The position numbers were made by a program, and so were the translations under genes. From Hyphomicrobiaceae bacterium (GTDB lineage Bacteria; Pseudomonadota; Alphaproteobacteria; Rhizobiales; HXMU1428-3): a stretch of DNA of 50,106 bases. Numbering within the stretch: position 1 is the stretch's first letter; the number at the start of each line of letters is the position of its first letter. The notes beneath the pieces are model-generated. The model saw only the letters and a program-made list of their open reading frames with translations, was not told the origin of the DNA and ran no database searches. This document shows positions 33,679 to 42,352 of this stretch, piece by piece. The stretch is from contig JAJFHF010000097.1 in assembly GCA_021775775.1 (NCBI GenBank), forward strand, positions 1 to 50,106. Reading direction: 5' to 3'.

Positions 33679-35526
33679 TTATGGCTTTTTAGCGGCTGCC
33701 TCAATCGAGCGCGTATCCCACCAGGTATCAAGTAATGTGCCATAAAAAGAAGCTTTACCAGGGTGCCCCAAATAGGTCCAATGCGCAAGCCATTGGCGCT
33801 TTAAATGATAGAGTGGGATCACGTAATCCCCTGAAAGAAGCAATCTATCTAAACTGCGCACACTTGATGTGAATGATTTGGTGTCTTTTGCGGCTAAAAG
33901 GGCCGTTATCGCGTTATCGACATTGGGGTCTTTTATGCCTGCAAAGTTAAATGAACCTTGGGTACCTGCTTGTTTTGAGCTCCAGCGGAAGAGTTGTTCG
34001 TTGCCAGGAGATAATGAACCTGACCAATTGTTTTGTAACATATCAAAATCAAAACTGAGTTTGCGCTTTTGATATTGGGTCGAATCGACTTGGCGCAAGC
34101 TTGTCTTTACACCGATTAATTTTAGGTTTTCGATAAAGTTAAGTAACAAGGCTTCTTGAGATTTGCTGACGGTTAAAATTTCAAATTCAAACGGGGTGTT
34201 TGTGGCGCTGTTGATGAGTTGGCCGTCTTTTAAAACGTAACCAGCTTGTTTTAGAAGGCTTAAAGCTTTGCGGATGTTGCGCCTGTCTAGACTTTTGGTG
34301 CGGTTGGTGGGTTGTTGTTTTGTCCCAGTGAACAGGGAGGGATGATCTGTTTTGAATTGTTCACTTAAGATGGTTTGTTCAAGGGTGTCAGCTGGATGAC
34401 CATATGAAGAGAGGATGGAACGATCAAAATAGCTTTGGGTGCGGGTGTATAGGTTGTGGTATAATTTGCGATTGATGTCTTCAAAATTGAACATGTGATT
34501 AAATGCGGTCCGTACGCGCTGATCGTTGAATTGTGGGCGCCTTGTGTTAAAGACAAGCGCAGACATGCCAGAGGGAATTTTCAGCTCAAATTCTTTTTTA
34601 ACAACGCGTCCATCCTTGATGGCGTTAAAATTATAGCTGGTGGACCATTTGCCTGGGTCGCCCTCATAGGTCACGTCGTGCAGACCTTTTTTAAATGCTT
34701 CAAATAGAGTGTTGGCATCACGGTAATAGGTGAAGCTTATGGTGTTAAAATTATAACGCCCTCTATTGACGGGTAAATCATTGCCCCAATAGTCACGGTT
34801 GCGCTCATAGGTGACTTGTTTGCCAGCGTCGAGTTTGGCTAAGCGGTAGGGGCCTGACCCTAGGGGAGGGGTCAGGGTGGTTTTGCCAAATTGTTCTGCA
34901 GTCATTGCGTGTTTGGGTAAGATGGGCATTAGCCCTATGATCAGGGGCATTTCACGATCGCCATCAGCATCGAAGGTGAATTTAACCCCTGTTGAGCCGA
35001 TTTTTTCAATTTTGCTCACTTTTGAATAATAGGTGCGGTGGTTTGGACGTCCATTTTTTTTCAATAATTCATGAGAAAAAATGACATCTTCAATTGTAAC
35101 TGGCATTCCGTCTGAAAATTTAGCTTTTTCATTAATGTGGAATGTGATTGAGGAGCGGTCGTTGGGGACTGTTATGGTTTTTGCGATCAAGCCATAGAGA
35201 GAAAAGGGTTCGTCCAAGGCTCGACCAAGTAGGCTTTCATATAGATAGGCGCGCACGCCAGCGGCACTCGATCCTTTGATATTCAATGGGTTTAGGTTGG
35301 AGAACGTACCTTGCACGCCTAAATTTAAAGTACCGCCTTGGGGGGCTTTGGGGTTTGCATAGGTGAAATGATCAAAGGTTTGTGGATATTTTAAAGCTCC
35401 ATGCATGGCGATGCCATGACTTTCAGATGTTTCCGCTTTTAGGCCTGAAGAGACGATTATGAGCATTGAAATGAGACATAAAGCACATGCTAGACCTGTT
35501 TTTTGAGCTGTCATTATCATTGGCAT
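33679..35526 (-). CDS. YejA-like periplasmic oligopeptide-binding protein
   Basis: 615 residues with a signal peptide (CALCLISMLIIVSSGLKA, cleavage near KAE). The mature protein is a family 5 solute-binding protein of the YejA type: HGIAMHGALKYPQTFDHFTYANPKAPQG-like start, LYESLLGRALDEPFSLYGL, FSDGMPVTIEDVIFSHELL, PLGSGPYRLAKLDAGK and YERNRDYWGNDLPVNRGRYNF. YejA proteins deliver peptides (for example microcin C-type or host peptides) to the YejBEF importer, but no permease or ATPase genes are in the window, so it is an orphan here. AAAGG about ten bases upstream supports ATG 35526. Downstream on the same strand, after 56 bases, come the two ligase-type genes. Confidence 0.85.
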   Translation of the reverse strand: MPMIMTAQKTGLACALCLISMLIIVSSGLKAETSESHGIAMHGALKYPQTFDHFTYANPKAPQGGTLNLGVQGTFSNLNPLNIKGSSAAGVRAYLYESLLGRALDEPFSLYGLIAKTITVPNDRSSITFHINEKAKFSDGMPVTIEDVIFSHELLKKNGRPNHRTYYSKVSKIEKIGSTGVKFTFDADGDREMPLIIGLMPILPKHAMTAEQFGKTTLTPPLGSGPYRLAKLDAGKQVTYERNRDYWGNDLPVNRGRYNFNTISFTYYRDANTLFEAFKKGLHDVTYEGDPGKWSTSYNFNAIKDGRVVKKEFELKIPSGMSALVFNTRRPQFNDQRVRTAFNHMFNFEDINRKLYHNLYTRTQSYFDRSILSSYGHPADTLEQTILSEQFKTDHPSLFTGTKQQPTNRTKSLDRRNIRKALSLLKQAGYVLKDGQLINSATNTPFEFEILTVSKSQEALLLNFIENLKLIGVKTSLRQVDSTQYQKRKLSFDFDMLQNNWSGSLSPGNEQLFRWSSKQAGTQGSFNFAGIKDPNVDNAITALLAAKDTKSFTSSVRSLDRLLLSGDYVIPLYHLKRQWLAHWTYLGHPGKASFYGTLLDTWWDTRSIEAAAKKP

Positions 35527-35918
35527 GTGTTTTTAAACCTTTTGCTCAATTAAGTTGGTAACCATTGTGTGATTAATAGCATTTAAAACGTATTTATGGC
35601 TTTTAAAAGTGATGTTTTGAAGGTAAAAATGAAAGTAATATAAAATTTTTAAGTTATATGGAAAAGCCAAAAACCGTGTCTTTCATATCACGGGGCGAGA
35701 ATAGTTAAGTGATCTAGGCGATCAAATAGTTCAAATTTGATGCTGGTCATGCCATTGCCTTATTTCAATGTATTCAGGCATAGAAACTTTATTTAAATAA
35801 CCTATGTTGAATGGCATTAAAATTTGCTATTCTTTAGGGGACAATTTTATTCCCCTTTATAAAAATAATATGATTGAGAAATTGGGGTAGCTTAATGTTA
35901 CAAGAGAGAGGCATCACT
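35527..35918. other. Intergenic region between divergent yejA-like and ialB-type genes
   Basis: About 390 AT-rich bases between divergent genes; both promoters should be here. A 12-bp palindrome TTATTTAAATAA lies at 35789-35800, and a hairpin-forming AGGGGA/TCCCCT pair at 35836-35856. A TTGAAT / TATTCT pair at about 35808-35834 has a 15-base spacer, too short to claim as a promoter. Confidence 0.45.
35836..35856. promoter_or_regulatory. Inverted repeat in the ialB leader
   Basis: AGGGGA, nine AT-rich bases, TCCCCT: perfect 6-bp arms, ending 62 bases before the ialB ATG. It may be an operator or a leader hairpin; no known regulator consensus was recognised. Confidence 0.35.
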
Positions 35919-36632
35919 ATGTGTTTGCGGAAAATTATAAAAAATCAATTTAGATTGGTTTTGACTTTGGCTTTAGGTCTGGTAGTGGCCTCATTGCCAG
36001 TAAATGCAGCTGATAAAGCTAAGAAAAAAGCGTCTAGCGAGCCTAAAAGCGCTTGGATTAAGATTTGTGACGAGGTCAAATTTAAAGATGTCACGAAGAA
36101 TGCAAAAAAAGACGGTGCCAAAGCCGAGGCGAAAAAGAGAAAAATCTGTTTAACTCAGCATGATAGTTTGAATACATATACCGGGGCCCCGCTTATATCG
36201 GCTTCTGTTAGAACTGTAACAGGTGATGAAAAATCACGTTTTATGGTTTCTGTACCTTTAGGGATGGTTATTCCAGCGGGTGTATTGGTAAAAGTTGATG
36301 ATGAAAAACCTTTTACCATCAAATATTCTTTTTGCCATCAGGTTGGTTGTGTTGCCGAAATTAATATGGAAGCCGCTTTGTTTGAGAGCTTGAAAAAAGG
36401 TAAAAAACTTCATGTTAAAGTGCTTGCTATTTCTGGTAAGCCTGTTGTTTTTCCCGTTTCTTTGAATGGCTTTAATAAAGCTCATGGCGGGCCGTCCATT
36501 TCTAGTGAAAAATATGGGAAAGCACTTAAATCAGCAGCCTTGCAAATTCGTAAAATTCGGTCTGATCAAGCTAAGAAAAAACGCGATGAAAAAATTATGA
36601 ACGCGGGTAAAAAGACAGAAAAGAAGAAATAA
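35919..36632 (+). CDS. Invasion-associated locus B (IalB)-family exported protein
   Basis: 237 residues from ATG 35919 (MCLRKIIKNQF), with GAGAGG seven bases upstream; the track start at 35874 is a TTG that ignores this site. A signal peptide (LVLTLALGLVVASLPVNA) is cleaved at about VNA-AD. The IalB core is seen in WIKICDEV, KICLTQHD, SVPLGMVIPAGVLVKVDD, YSFCHQVGCVAEI and VLAISGKPVVFPVSLNGF; four conserved cysteines probably form disulfides. An unusual Lys/Ala-rich charged tail (AKKKRDEKIMNAGKKTEKKK) follows. IalB is named for Bartonella erythrocyte invasion, but the family is widespread in free-living alphaproteobacteria, so no pathogenic role should be inferred. An intrinsic terminator lies downstream. 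Confidence 0.88.
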   Translation: MCLRKIIKNQFRLVLTLALGLVVASLPVNAADKAKKKASSEPKSAWIKICDEVKFKDVTKNAKKDGAKAEAKKRKICLTQHDSLNTYTGAPLISASVRTVTGDEKSRFMVSVPLGMVIPAGVLVKVDDEKPFTIKYSFCHQVGCVAEINMEAALFESLKKGKKLHVKVLAISGKPVVFPVSLNGFNKAHGGPSISSEKYGKALKSAALQIRKIRSDQAKKKRDEKIMNAGKKTEKKK

Positions 36633-36685
36633 ATGAATTTCAGTTTGATTGTGTGAACTGCACATTCAAGACTAATTTATAGATT

Positions 36686-36719
36686 AAAAAAGCCACTCAT
36701 TTTTGAGTGGCTTTTTTTT
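36686..36719 (+). terminator. Intrinsic terminator, ialB side (probably bidirectional)
   Basis: AAAAAGCCACTCA, short loop, TGAGTGGCTTTTTTTT. The stem is flanked by A-run and T-run, so it can also end the opposing citE-like transcript whose stop is at 36770. Confidence 0.92.
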
Positions 36720-36769
36720 GTAAAACTATGTTGGGATGAGAAGGGTTTTTTTCAAGTTCCCCTTTTTTT

Positions 36770-37819
36770 TTACAGTTCGTAAGCTTTGGCAAGGTCTGGA
36801 TCTTTTTGGGCGACGATTTTGGCCAGGTCAACGATTACCTTGGCTTGTTTCCAGGTGGCGTCGTCTTGCATCTTTCCGTCTATCATAACGGCACCCGTGC
36901 CATCAGGCATGGCTTCTAAGATCTTTTTTGCAAATAATACCTCTTGCGCATCTGGGCTGAAGACTTCTTTGGCAATGGTGATTTGGTTAGGGTGCAGTGT
37001 CCATGTACCAACGCAGCCTTGTAAAAAGGCATTGCGGAACTGAGCCCGGCACGCATCGCTATCCGAAAAGTCACCAAAGGGGCCATAGAAGGCTTTTATG
37101 CCATGGCCCATGCAAGCATCAACCATTTTGGCAACTGTATAGTGCCAAAGGTCTTGTTGAAATAGGGTGCGATTGCCGGTGTCTGTTGGGTCTTCTAAAA
37201 CGCCATAAAAGGGATGACCACCACCAACACGGGTGGTCTTCATGCCGCGTGATGCGGCCAGATCTGCTGGGCCTAAACTCATGCCTTGCATGCGCGGGCT
37301 GGCACCGGCGATGTCTTCAATGTTATTGACGCCTTCAGCTGTTTCTAAAATGGCATTAATAAGGATTGGCTTTGTAATGTTATGTTGCGATTCCAGTTGA
37401 GCCAAGAGTTGATCGAGATAGTGAATGTCCCAGGGGCCTTCGACCTTGGGTAGCATGATGACATCGAGTTTGTTGCCCACTTTAGAGACGATCTGAGTGA
37501 GGTCATCTAGAAACCAAGGGCTGTTGAGGCAATTAACGCGGGTCCAAAGCCCCGTTGAGCCAAATTCGTTGTTTTGGGCCAATTCTATAAAGCCTGCGCG
37601 CGCTTGTTCTTTGGCGTCAGCGGGGATGGCATCTTCTAGATTGCCCAAAACCACATCAACCGTTGGGATAACAGCTGGCAATTTTGCGCGGATCTTTTCA
37701 ATGTGAGGCGGGATGAAATGGATCATACGTTCGAGTGATGTTGGTAGTTGTCTTAATGGCTCTGGAGCGCCAATTGATAGAGGTTTATAAAAGGCGCTGG
37801 GTGTTTTGGTTTGTGACAT
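36770..37819 (-). CDS. HpcH/HpaI aldolase / CitE-like CoA-ester lyase (malyl-CoA lyase-like)
   Basis: 349 residues. TIM-barrel motifs of the HpcH/HpaI-CitE family: [13 protein letters not shown] (metal-binding Glu/Asp region), [13 protein letters not shown] with the substrate-binding Arg, [33 protein letters not shown] (Glu ligand), and [14 protein letters not shown]. The late [20 protein letters not shown] matches the malyl-CoA lyase branch closely. The likely reaction is reversible cleavage of a malyl- or methylmalyl-CoA-type thioester to glyoxylate and an acyl-CoA. The N-terminal region is longer than in Rhodobacter Mcl1, so a different CoA-ester substrate is possible. AGGA lies about ten bases upstream of the ATG. 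No ethylmalonyl-CoA or serine-cycle genes are next to it. Confidence 0.82.
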   Translation of the reverse strand: MSQTKTPSAFYKPLSIGAPEPLRQLPTSLERMIHFIPPHIEKIRAKLPAVIPTVDVVLGNLEDAIPADAKEQARAGFIELAQNNEFGSTGLWTRVNCLNSPWFLDDLTQIVSKVGNKLDVIMLPKVEGPWDIHYLDQLLAQLESQHNITKPILINAILETAEGVNNIEDIAGASPRMQGMSLGPADLAASRGMKTTRVGGGHPFYGVLEDPTDTGNRTLFQQDLWHYTVAKMVDACMGHGIKAFYGPFGDFSDSDACRAQFRNAFLQGCVGTWTLHPNQITIAKEVFSPDAQEVLFAKKILEAMPDGTGAVMIDGKMQDDATWKQAKVIVDLAKIVAQKDPDLAKAYEL

Positions 37820-37931
37820 AGTGTATTTATCCTAAAATTTTATCGTTAGCATGGTGCCGTGCTCATGGTTATTGTGATTGGATAGAAGAGCCTTAAAGCT
37901 TACAGGCATCAGTCCTTAAGACCATCGATAC

Positions 37932-38834
37932 TTAAGACCAGCGCCGGTTCGACCACATGAATTGTTCTGGGTTTTCTCTTATCCAGCCTTCAAAGGTTTT
38001 TTGAATGTCTGCAACAATTGTTTTTATATCTTCATCTGAATTTTCAGTTCGAGGGACTTTAACTTCATGCATCTCAACTTGAAATTGTGATTTAGTTCCA
38101 ATTCTTATACAGCGACCGATCCAAAGTCTTGTTCCCAAACGGCGTGCTAACATAGCGGGGAAGGGGGGAGATTTGGCTTCTTTGCCAAAGAAAGGCACCT
38201 CAACGCCGCTACGATCATATTGATCAGCTAAAAAGCCTAAACGACCGCCATTTCTAACATAAGCCCCAATTTGCCGCGCGGTGTCTTTACCAGCATGGAT
38301 GCCGCCGGCACCGCGGCCTTTGGCAAATAAGCCACCGGGGTATAGATCTGCGCGCTGGGCGCGCAAATAGGCATCAACCAGCGGGTTCTTTACAAGGCGG
38401 TAAACGGCGGCTGGTTTCATGCCGGCAACGGCCAACGGCCACATGGCCAACTCCCAATTGCCGGAGTGCATAGAGACACCAATAGCTGAGCCCATTTTGC
38501 CTCGATATCGCTCGAGCATTTTTGGATTTAGCACTTCTATGTTTTCTGGGCGCTTTAACACACGGTCCATTTGCATGGTCTCTGCCATGACCCGGCCAAG
38601 ATTGCCCCACATGGCTACAGCGATGGCCTCGCGCTCTGCTTGCGTTTTTTCTGGAAAGGCTTGGGCTAGATTGGCAAGCGCTCTGTCATGTCGGCGGCCA
38701 CGGGCGGCCAAAATTTGCCACCAATAGGCTGAAAATTTAACGGCGGTATCAAGGGGCATGATCCGGATCATGCCAATGATGACGCGCAAAACACTATATT
38801 CTGCCCAGTAACGTAGGTGTAACCAAGGTGACAT
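37932..38834 (-). CDS. lpxL: Lipid A biosynthesis acyltransferase (LpxL/HtrB family)
   Basis: 300 residues. The N-terminus has a membrane-associated segment (LRVIIGMIRIMPLDTAVKF); the catalytic HxxxxE box is HSGNWE near residue 120, followed by AVYRLVKNPLVDAYL and LGFLADQYDRSGVEVPFFGKEA, the usual acyl-binding blocks, and the C-terminus ENPEQFMWSNRRWS, which closely matches the EQYMW-HRRW ending of the family. It adds a secondary acyl chain to lipid A at the inner leaflet of the cytoplasmic membrane. GAGG stands eight bases upstream of the start. Downstream 3' end overlaps a small direct repeat CTTAAGACCA (37915-37924 and 37931-37940). Which LpxL/LpxM-type paralogue it is cannot be told. Confidence 0.92.
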   Translation of the reverse strand: MSPWLHLRYWAEYSVLRVIIGMIRIMPLDTAVKFSAYWWQILAARGRRHDRALANLAQAFPEKTQAEREAIAVAMWGNLGRVMAETMQMDRVLKRPENIEVLNPKMLERYRGKMGSAIGVSMHSGNWELAMWPLAVAGMKPAAVYRLVKNPLVDAYLRAQRADLYPGGLFAKGRGAGGIHAGKDTARQIGAYVRNGGRLGFLADQYDRSGVEVPFFGKEAKSPPFPAMLARRLGTRLWIGRCIRIGTKSQFQVEMHEVKVPRTENSDEDIKTIVADIQKTFEGWIRENPEQFMWSNRRWS

Positions 38835-38940
38835 TTATGAGGCCTCTTTTATGCTTTGTTATGATCAAAGGTAAAAGCCACATAAACTATTGACTGGTCA
38901 AGTGTTGATTAAAGGGGGAGTGAAAAAGCCCTAAAAACCA

Positions 38941-40167
38941 TTATTGAGCTTGCATAAGAGGGGGGAGATTATTTGTGCTGCCAAGCCCTTGTTGCATGAG
39001 TTGATTTCGCAAAGTTTTGTTTGCATTCAAAAGATTAAGACCAGCGGTGCGCATAATTTTTAAAGGTAGAAATGACATTAACAATGATTTGTTGAGCAAA
39101 TCGATGGCTGTGGTGCGATTGTGGACATCGAGGAGGCGGCTTTGATTGTAACGCTGTTCAAAGTTTGTAAGATCTTGGTTTAATGTGTTTTGATCTGATA
39201 ATGCGTGCACCAAACAGGCACTATCTCTTAGCCCAAGATTTAAACCTTGTGCGCCGATGGGGGGGATGACATGGGCCGCTTCGCCCACCAATGCGATGCG
39301 GTTGGCGGCAAATTTATCAACTTTTAAACCGCTGATTGGAAAACAAACGCGTTTGTCTACGCTGGTTATGGGGCCCCATATGGCTTGTGTGGTGTCATAA
39401 AGTTTTTCTGCAAAAGCGGTTTCATCTAACGAGATGACCTGTTGGGCTTTGTGTGGGCTCAAACTCCATACCAAGCTGGCGTGATGTTCTTTTAAGGGGA
39501 TTAAAGTGAGTGGGCCTGATGATCTATGAAATTCGATTGAGGTGGCGTTGTGGGGTAACTCATGAGTAAAGGAACAAGCGATTGCGCTTTGATCATATGA
39601 CCATTGTTTGGTCTTGATGCCACTGGCTTTACGTGAGGGGGAGCCGCGTCCATCTGCGCCAATGAGTAAATGGCATGTGTAGGCATTGCCTTCTTGGGTT
39701 TGGATTTTTACGTGATTGCAGTGCCCCTCCTTGTGGCGTTCAATCAAGGTCACAGCTTTTGTGTCTACCCACGTGATGTTTGGATGGTTCTGTATCTCTT
39801 TGATGAGGGTTGTGTTTAAATTTTTGTTTGGAATGTTTTGAGCAAAGGCGTCTTTGCCCAGTTCATTGGCAGAGAAATAACAATCTGGAGCGCGCATCAA
39901 GCCGCCGCAATCATCAATCATGCGCAGAGCGGATAGGGGCGCACTATGGGCACTCAGTTGCTCCCATAGCCCAAGATTTTGGAGCATGTCTAGTGAGGGC
40001 AACATAAACGCTGTTGTGCGGGTATCTTGTGCATTCGTTTCGCTTGTCGGTTTCGGGCCAAAGATGGTGAGCGAATATTGTGTCTTTTGAGCGAGGGCAA
40101 GTGCCGTAATAAGGCCTACGGGGCCCTGGCCTATAATGGCGATGTCACTGATGTGGTCTGGTTGCAT
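38941..40167 (-). CDS. UbiH/UbiF-family FAD-dependent hydroxylase
   Basis: 408 residues. Flavin-binding fingerprint IAIIGQGPVGLITALALA at the N-terminus, the DG motif in LLIGADGRGSPSRKASGI, and the second FAD motif RIALVGEAAHVIPPIGAQGLNLGLRD, which matches the UbiH/UbiF/Coq6 branch (GEAAH instead of GDAAH is common in alphaproteobacteria). It should hydroxylate the benzoquinone ring in ubiquinone biosynthesis, near the inner membrane; which ring position cannot be read from sequence. Monocistronic on the minus strand between lpxL and the porin cluster. A weak CGGAT site is eight bases upstream. Confidence 0.85.
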   Translation of the reverse strand: MQPDHISDIAIIGQGPVGLITALALAQKTQYSLTIFGPKPTSETNAQDTRTTAFMLPSLDMLQNLGLWEQLSAHSAPLSALRMIDDCGGLMRAPDCYFSANELGKDAFAQNIPNKNLNTTLIKEIQNHPNITWVDTKAVTLIERHKEGHCNHVKIQTQEGNAYTCHLLIGADGRGSPSRKASGIKTKQWSYDQSAIACSFTHELPHNATSIEFHRSSGPLTLIPLKEHHASLVWSLSPHKAQQVISLDETAFAEKLYDTTQAIWGPITSVDKRVCFPISGLKVDKFAANRIALVGEAAHVIPPIGAQGLNLGLRDSACLVHALSDQNTLNQDLTNFEQRYNQSRLLDVHNRTTAIDLLNKSLLMSFLPLKIMRTAGLNLLNANKTLRNQLMQQGLGSTNNLPPLMQAQ

Positions 40168-40498
40168 AAGCTTATCCGGTGAAGATGAAAAAACTGGGTG
40201 TTTTATTGTAATGATATTTTATGCTTTTTGACAAACTATCTTCACACGATTTTATTTCACCTTCAAATTAAACATGTTGGGGTTCGCCTTGATTTGTGTC
40301 TGTCTGGCCACAATGGTTTTAAAGATTTTTAAGGCCGAGGGTTTGTTACATGGCTGTCATATAAGGCTTTTATAGCTGGGAGCACGTTAATATTTGGAAG
40401 AGATGTTTTGCGTTGTTTCTTAAACAGGGGCGCATTTCGTTTTTTCTCAATAGTAGCTGATTATTGAAATCAATACTGTAACAAATGGAGATTTGATC
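40168..40498. other. Intergenic region between the divergent UbiH-type gene and porin 1
   Basis: About 330 bases that must hold the promoters of both divergent genes. No leader block like that of porins 2 and 3 is present. I saw no hairpin or small gene. Confidence 0.4.
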
Positions 40499-41809
40499 AT
40501 GATTGGGGGATTTATGAATTCCAAAATCTTTCTTGCAGCTGTCCTTACTGGTGGGGTGATGATGAGTGCTGCTGGACCTGTAATGGCTGCTGATTTTGGC
40601 AGCGATTGTTGTGCTGATTTAGAAGAGCGCGTTGCTCTTCTCGAGGCAAGCACAGCGCGTAAAGGTAACCGCAAAGTGTCTTTAACAATTTATGGCAAAG
40701 TCAATCAATCCCTTGGCTATTGGGATGATGGTTTTGATGATGATGTTTATTCTTTTACCAATGATACCTCACGCTCTCGCTTTGGTTTAAAGGGCAAAGC
40801 TAAACTTAATAGCGATTGGTGGGCCGGTTATAAAATTGAAATTGGTGTGCGTTCTGAAGATCAAGGTTCGTTAAATGCTGGTGATGATGATGGAGGTACT
40901 GGTTTGGACATTCGAAAATCGGAATGGACCATTGGCAGTAAGACTTATGGTTCTCTAACCATGGGTGAAACCAGTTTTGCAACAGATGGCATTACACAAA
41001 TTCAAGTTGCCAATATTAAGCATTTTGCCAATCCAGATGTGCTGGATGCTAACGATAGTTTTAATATTCGACAATCTGGTACCGGGGCTAATGTTGGCCA
41101 ATGGGATAATCTGGCTCAAGTCTTTGAACCAGGTGAGGGGTCTCGCGGTAGTATGATCCGCTATGAGACACCAACACTTGCCGGCTTTAAAGTTTCTGCT
41201 GCTTGGGGTGAAGATGATGTATGGAATGTTGCTTTGCGCTATAAGGGCAAATTTAATGACTTTAAAGTTGCAGCTGGTATTGGTTATGGCGAAGCGAGTG
41301 AGAATGATGAAGAGTGTACAGCTGTAGCTGGCGATAGAAAAAATGCTGATTGTCAAGAGATGGGCATGTCAGCTAGCATTAAGCATACACCTTCTGGCAT
41401 TTTCGTAACCGGTGCTTATGGCATTCGTTGGGATGATGGCCGGGCTGAAAACCTTGTTGCCGCTGGTTTTCAAGGGGATGATGAAAATAGCTTTTATCAT
41501 ATCCAAGCTGGTATTGAAGGCAATTGGGTTTCACTTGGTCGGACAACCATCTTTGCTGGGTATTATGACCGTGATGCGGGACATACACTTAGAGATAATT
41601 CTGGTGCTTTAAATGTATTTAACGGTAGTACCATCACTAATTTTGAATTTGATATGTGGGAAATTGGGTTTAACCAACATATTTCAGCAGCGGCGATGGA
41701 TTTTTATATTCACTATAAGGAATATGATGCCGATGTGACGACAGTGGCCGGGGCCCTTGATACGCAAGGGTGGCGCACGCTTATTGTTGGCGGGCATATT
41801 AAGTTTTAA
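40499..41809 (+). CDS. Outer membrane porin 1
   Basis: 436 residues from ATG 40499, with GGAG eight bases upstream. The signal peptide ends VMA-ADFG. The mature N-terminus is FGSDCCADLEERVALLEAS, a short acidic coiled-coil-like segment with a vicinal Cys pair, shared with both paralogues downstream. The rest is a beta-barrel: alternating strands such as VSLTIYGKVNQSLGYWDD, WWAGYKIEIGV and the terminal aromatic strand ending GGHIKF, which is the outer-membrane insertion signal. Acidic loops are rich in Asp/Gly. It should be a trimeric general porin in the outer membrane. It is more divergent than porins 2 and 3 are from each other and lacks their RRNEMFIK and EDFVIINSNG segments. An intrinsic terminator follows. 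Confidence 0.9.
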   Translation: MIGGFMNSKIFLAAVLTGGVMMSAAGPVMAADFGSDCCADLEERVALLEASTARKGNRKVSLTIYGKVNQSLGYWDDGFDDDVYSFTNDTSRSRFGLKGKAKLNSDWWAGYKIEIGVRSEDQGSLNAGDDDGGTGLDIRKSEWTIGSKTYGSLTMGETSFATDGITQIQVANIKHFANPDVLDANDSFNIRQSGTGANVGQWDNLAQVFEPGEGSRGSMIRYETPTLAGFKVSAAWGEDDVWNVALRYKGKFNDFKVAAGIGYGEASENDEECTAVAGDRKNADCQEMGMSASIKHTPSGIFVTGAYGIRWDDGRAENLVAAGFQGDDENSFYHIQAGIEGNWVSLGRTTIFAGYYDRDAGHTLRDNSGALNVFNGSTITNFEFDMWEIGFNQHISAAAMDFYIHYKEYDADVTTVAGALDTQGWRTLIVGGHIKF

Positions 41810-41837
41810 TCATCTTGTCTATGTCTATGATTGCGTG

Positions 41838-41870
41838 AGGAGCCTTGAGATTTTTCAAGGCTCCTTTTTT
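41838..41870 (+). terminator. Intrinsic terminator of porin 1
   Basis: AGGAGCCTTGA (41838-41848), six-base loop, TCAAGGCTCCT (41855-41865), then TTTTT. Perfect stem. Confidence 0.95.
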
Positions 41871-42352
41871 ACTATCTGGTCTGTTTTAACGTGAGAGACG
41901 GTGTGTTTATTTGTGGTTTTCTTATCACAACATTTAAAAACATTTTTAGCTAAGTCTTTGTATTTCCTCATAATTAGAGTCGTTCTAATTCTAAATTGCC
42001 TTAACCTAGCGATCAGGCATTCACAGTCATCTTGTTTTTTTATATATATTTCAAAGGTTTATGTCTTTATAAGGCCGAATGCTGTTGGCTGTTTTCCCAG
42101 TGGTCTTAACGTTTTTGTTTTTGGGATTTTTGGCCTTGGGGTAAATTTTTTTGGGGCGACAATTTAGCTATTGCAGATCTCGGATTAAATACTTATCAGT
42201 TTCATTGCTTGGGGCACATCAACGATATGTCCCTTGGTTAGTGAATCAGGTCAGATTTAATTGATTTGATTTTGTCCAATTGGTTTTTGCCCCAATGGCT
42301 TAGACCAAACATGTGTGCACCTTGAATGCACAATATGTATAAGAGGAAAATA
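41871..42352. other. Intergenic region upstream of porin 2
   Basis: About 480 AT-rich bases. The 88-residue ORF at 41901-42167 is Phe/Leu/Val-rich, has no ribosome binding site and no recognisable family, so I treat it as spurious. The last 40 bases contain the leader block shared with porin 3 and the ribosome binding site AGAGGA. Confidence 0.5.
42316..42338 (+). promoter_or_regulatory. Conserved leader block of porin 2
   Basis: TGCACCTTGAATGCAC followed by AATATGT. The same 23 bases, with one change, stand at 44060-44082 upstream of porin 3. The block contains an inverted repeat, GTGCA-CCTTGAA-TGCAC at 42315-42331. It ends 14 bases before the start codon, so it lies in the leader of the mRNA. 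Confidence 0.6.

Noticed and set aside
35919-36632. IalB-family gene as evidence of a pathogen
   Set aside because: The family is broadly present in free-living alphaproteobacteria; nothing else in the window indicates virulence.
41901-42167. 88-residue ORF upstream of porin 2
   Set aside because: Composition is that of translated AT-rich spacer, no ribosome binding site, no domain.
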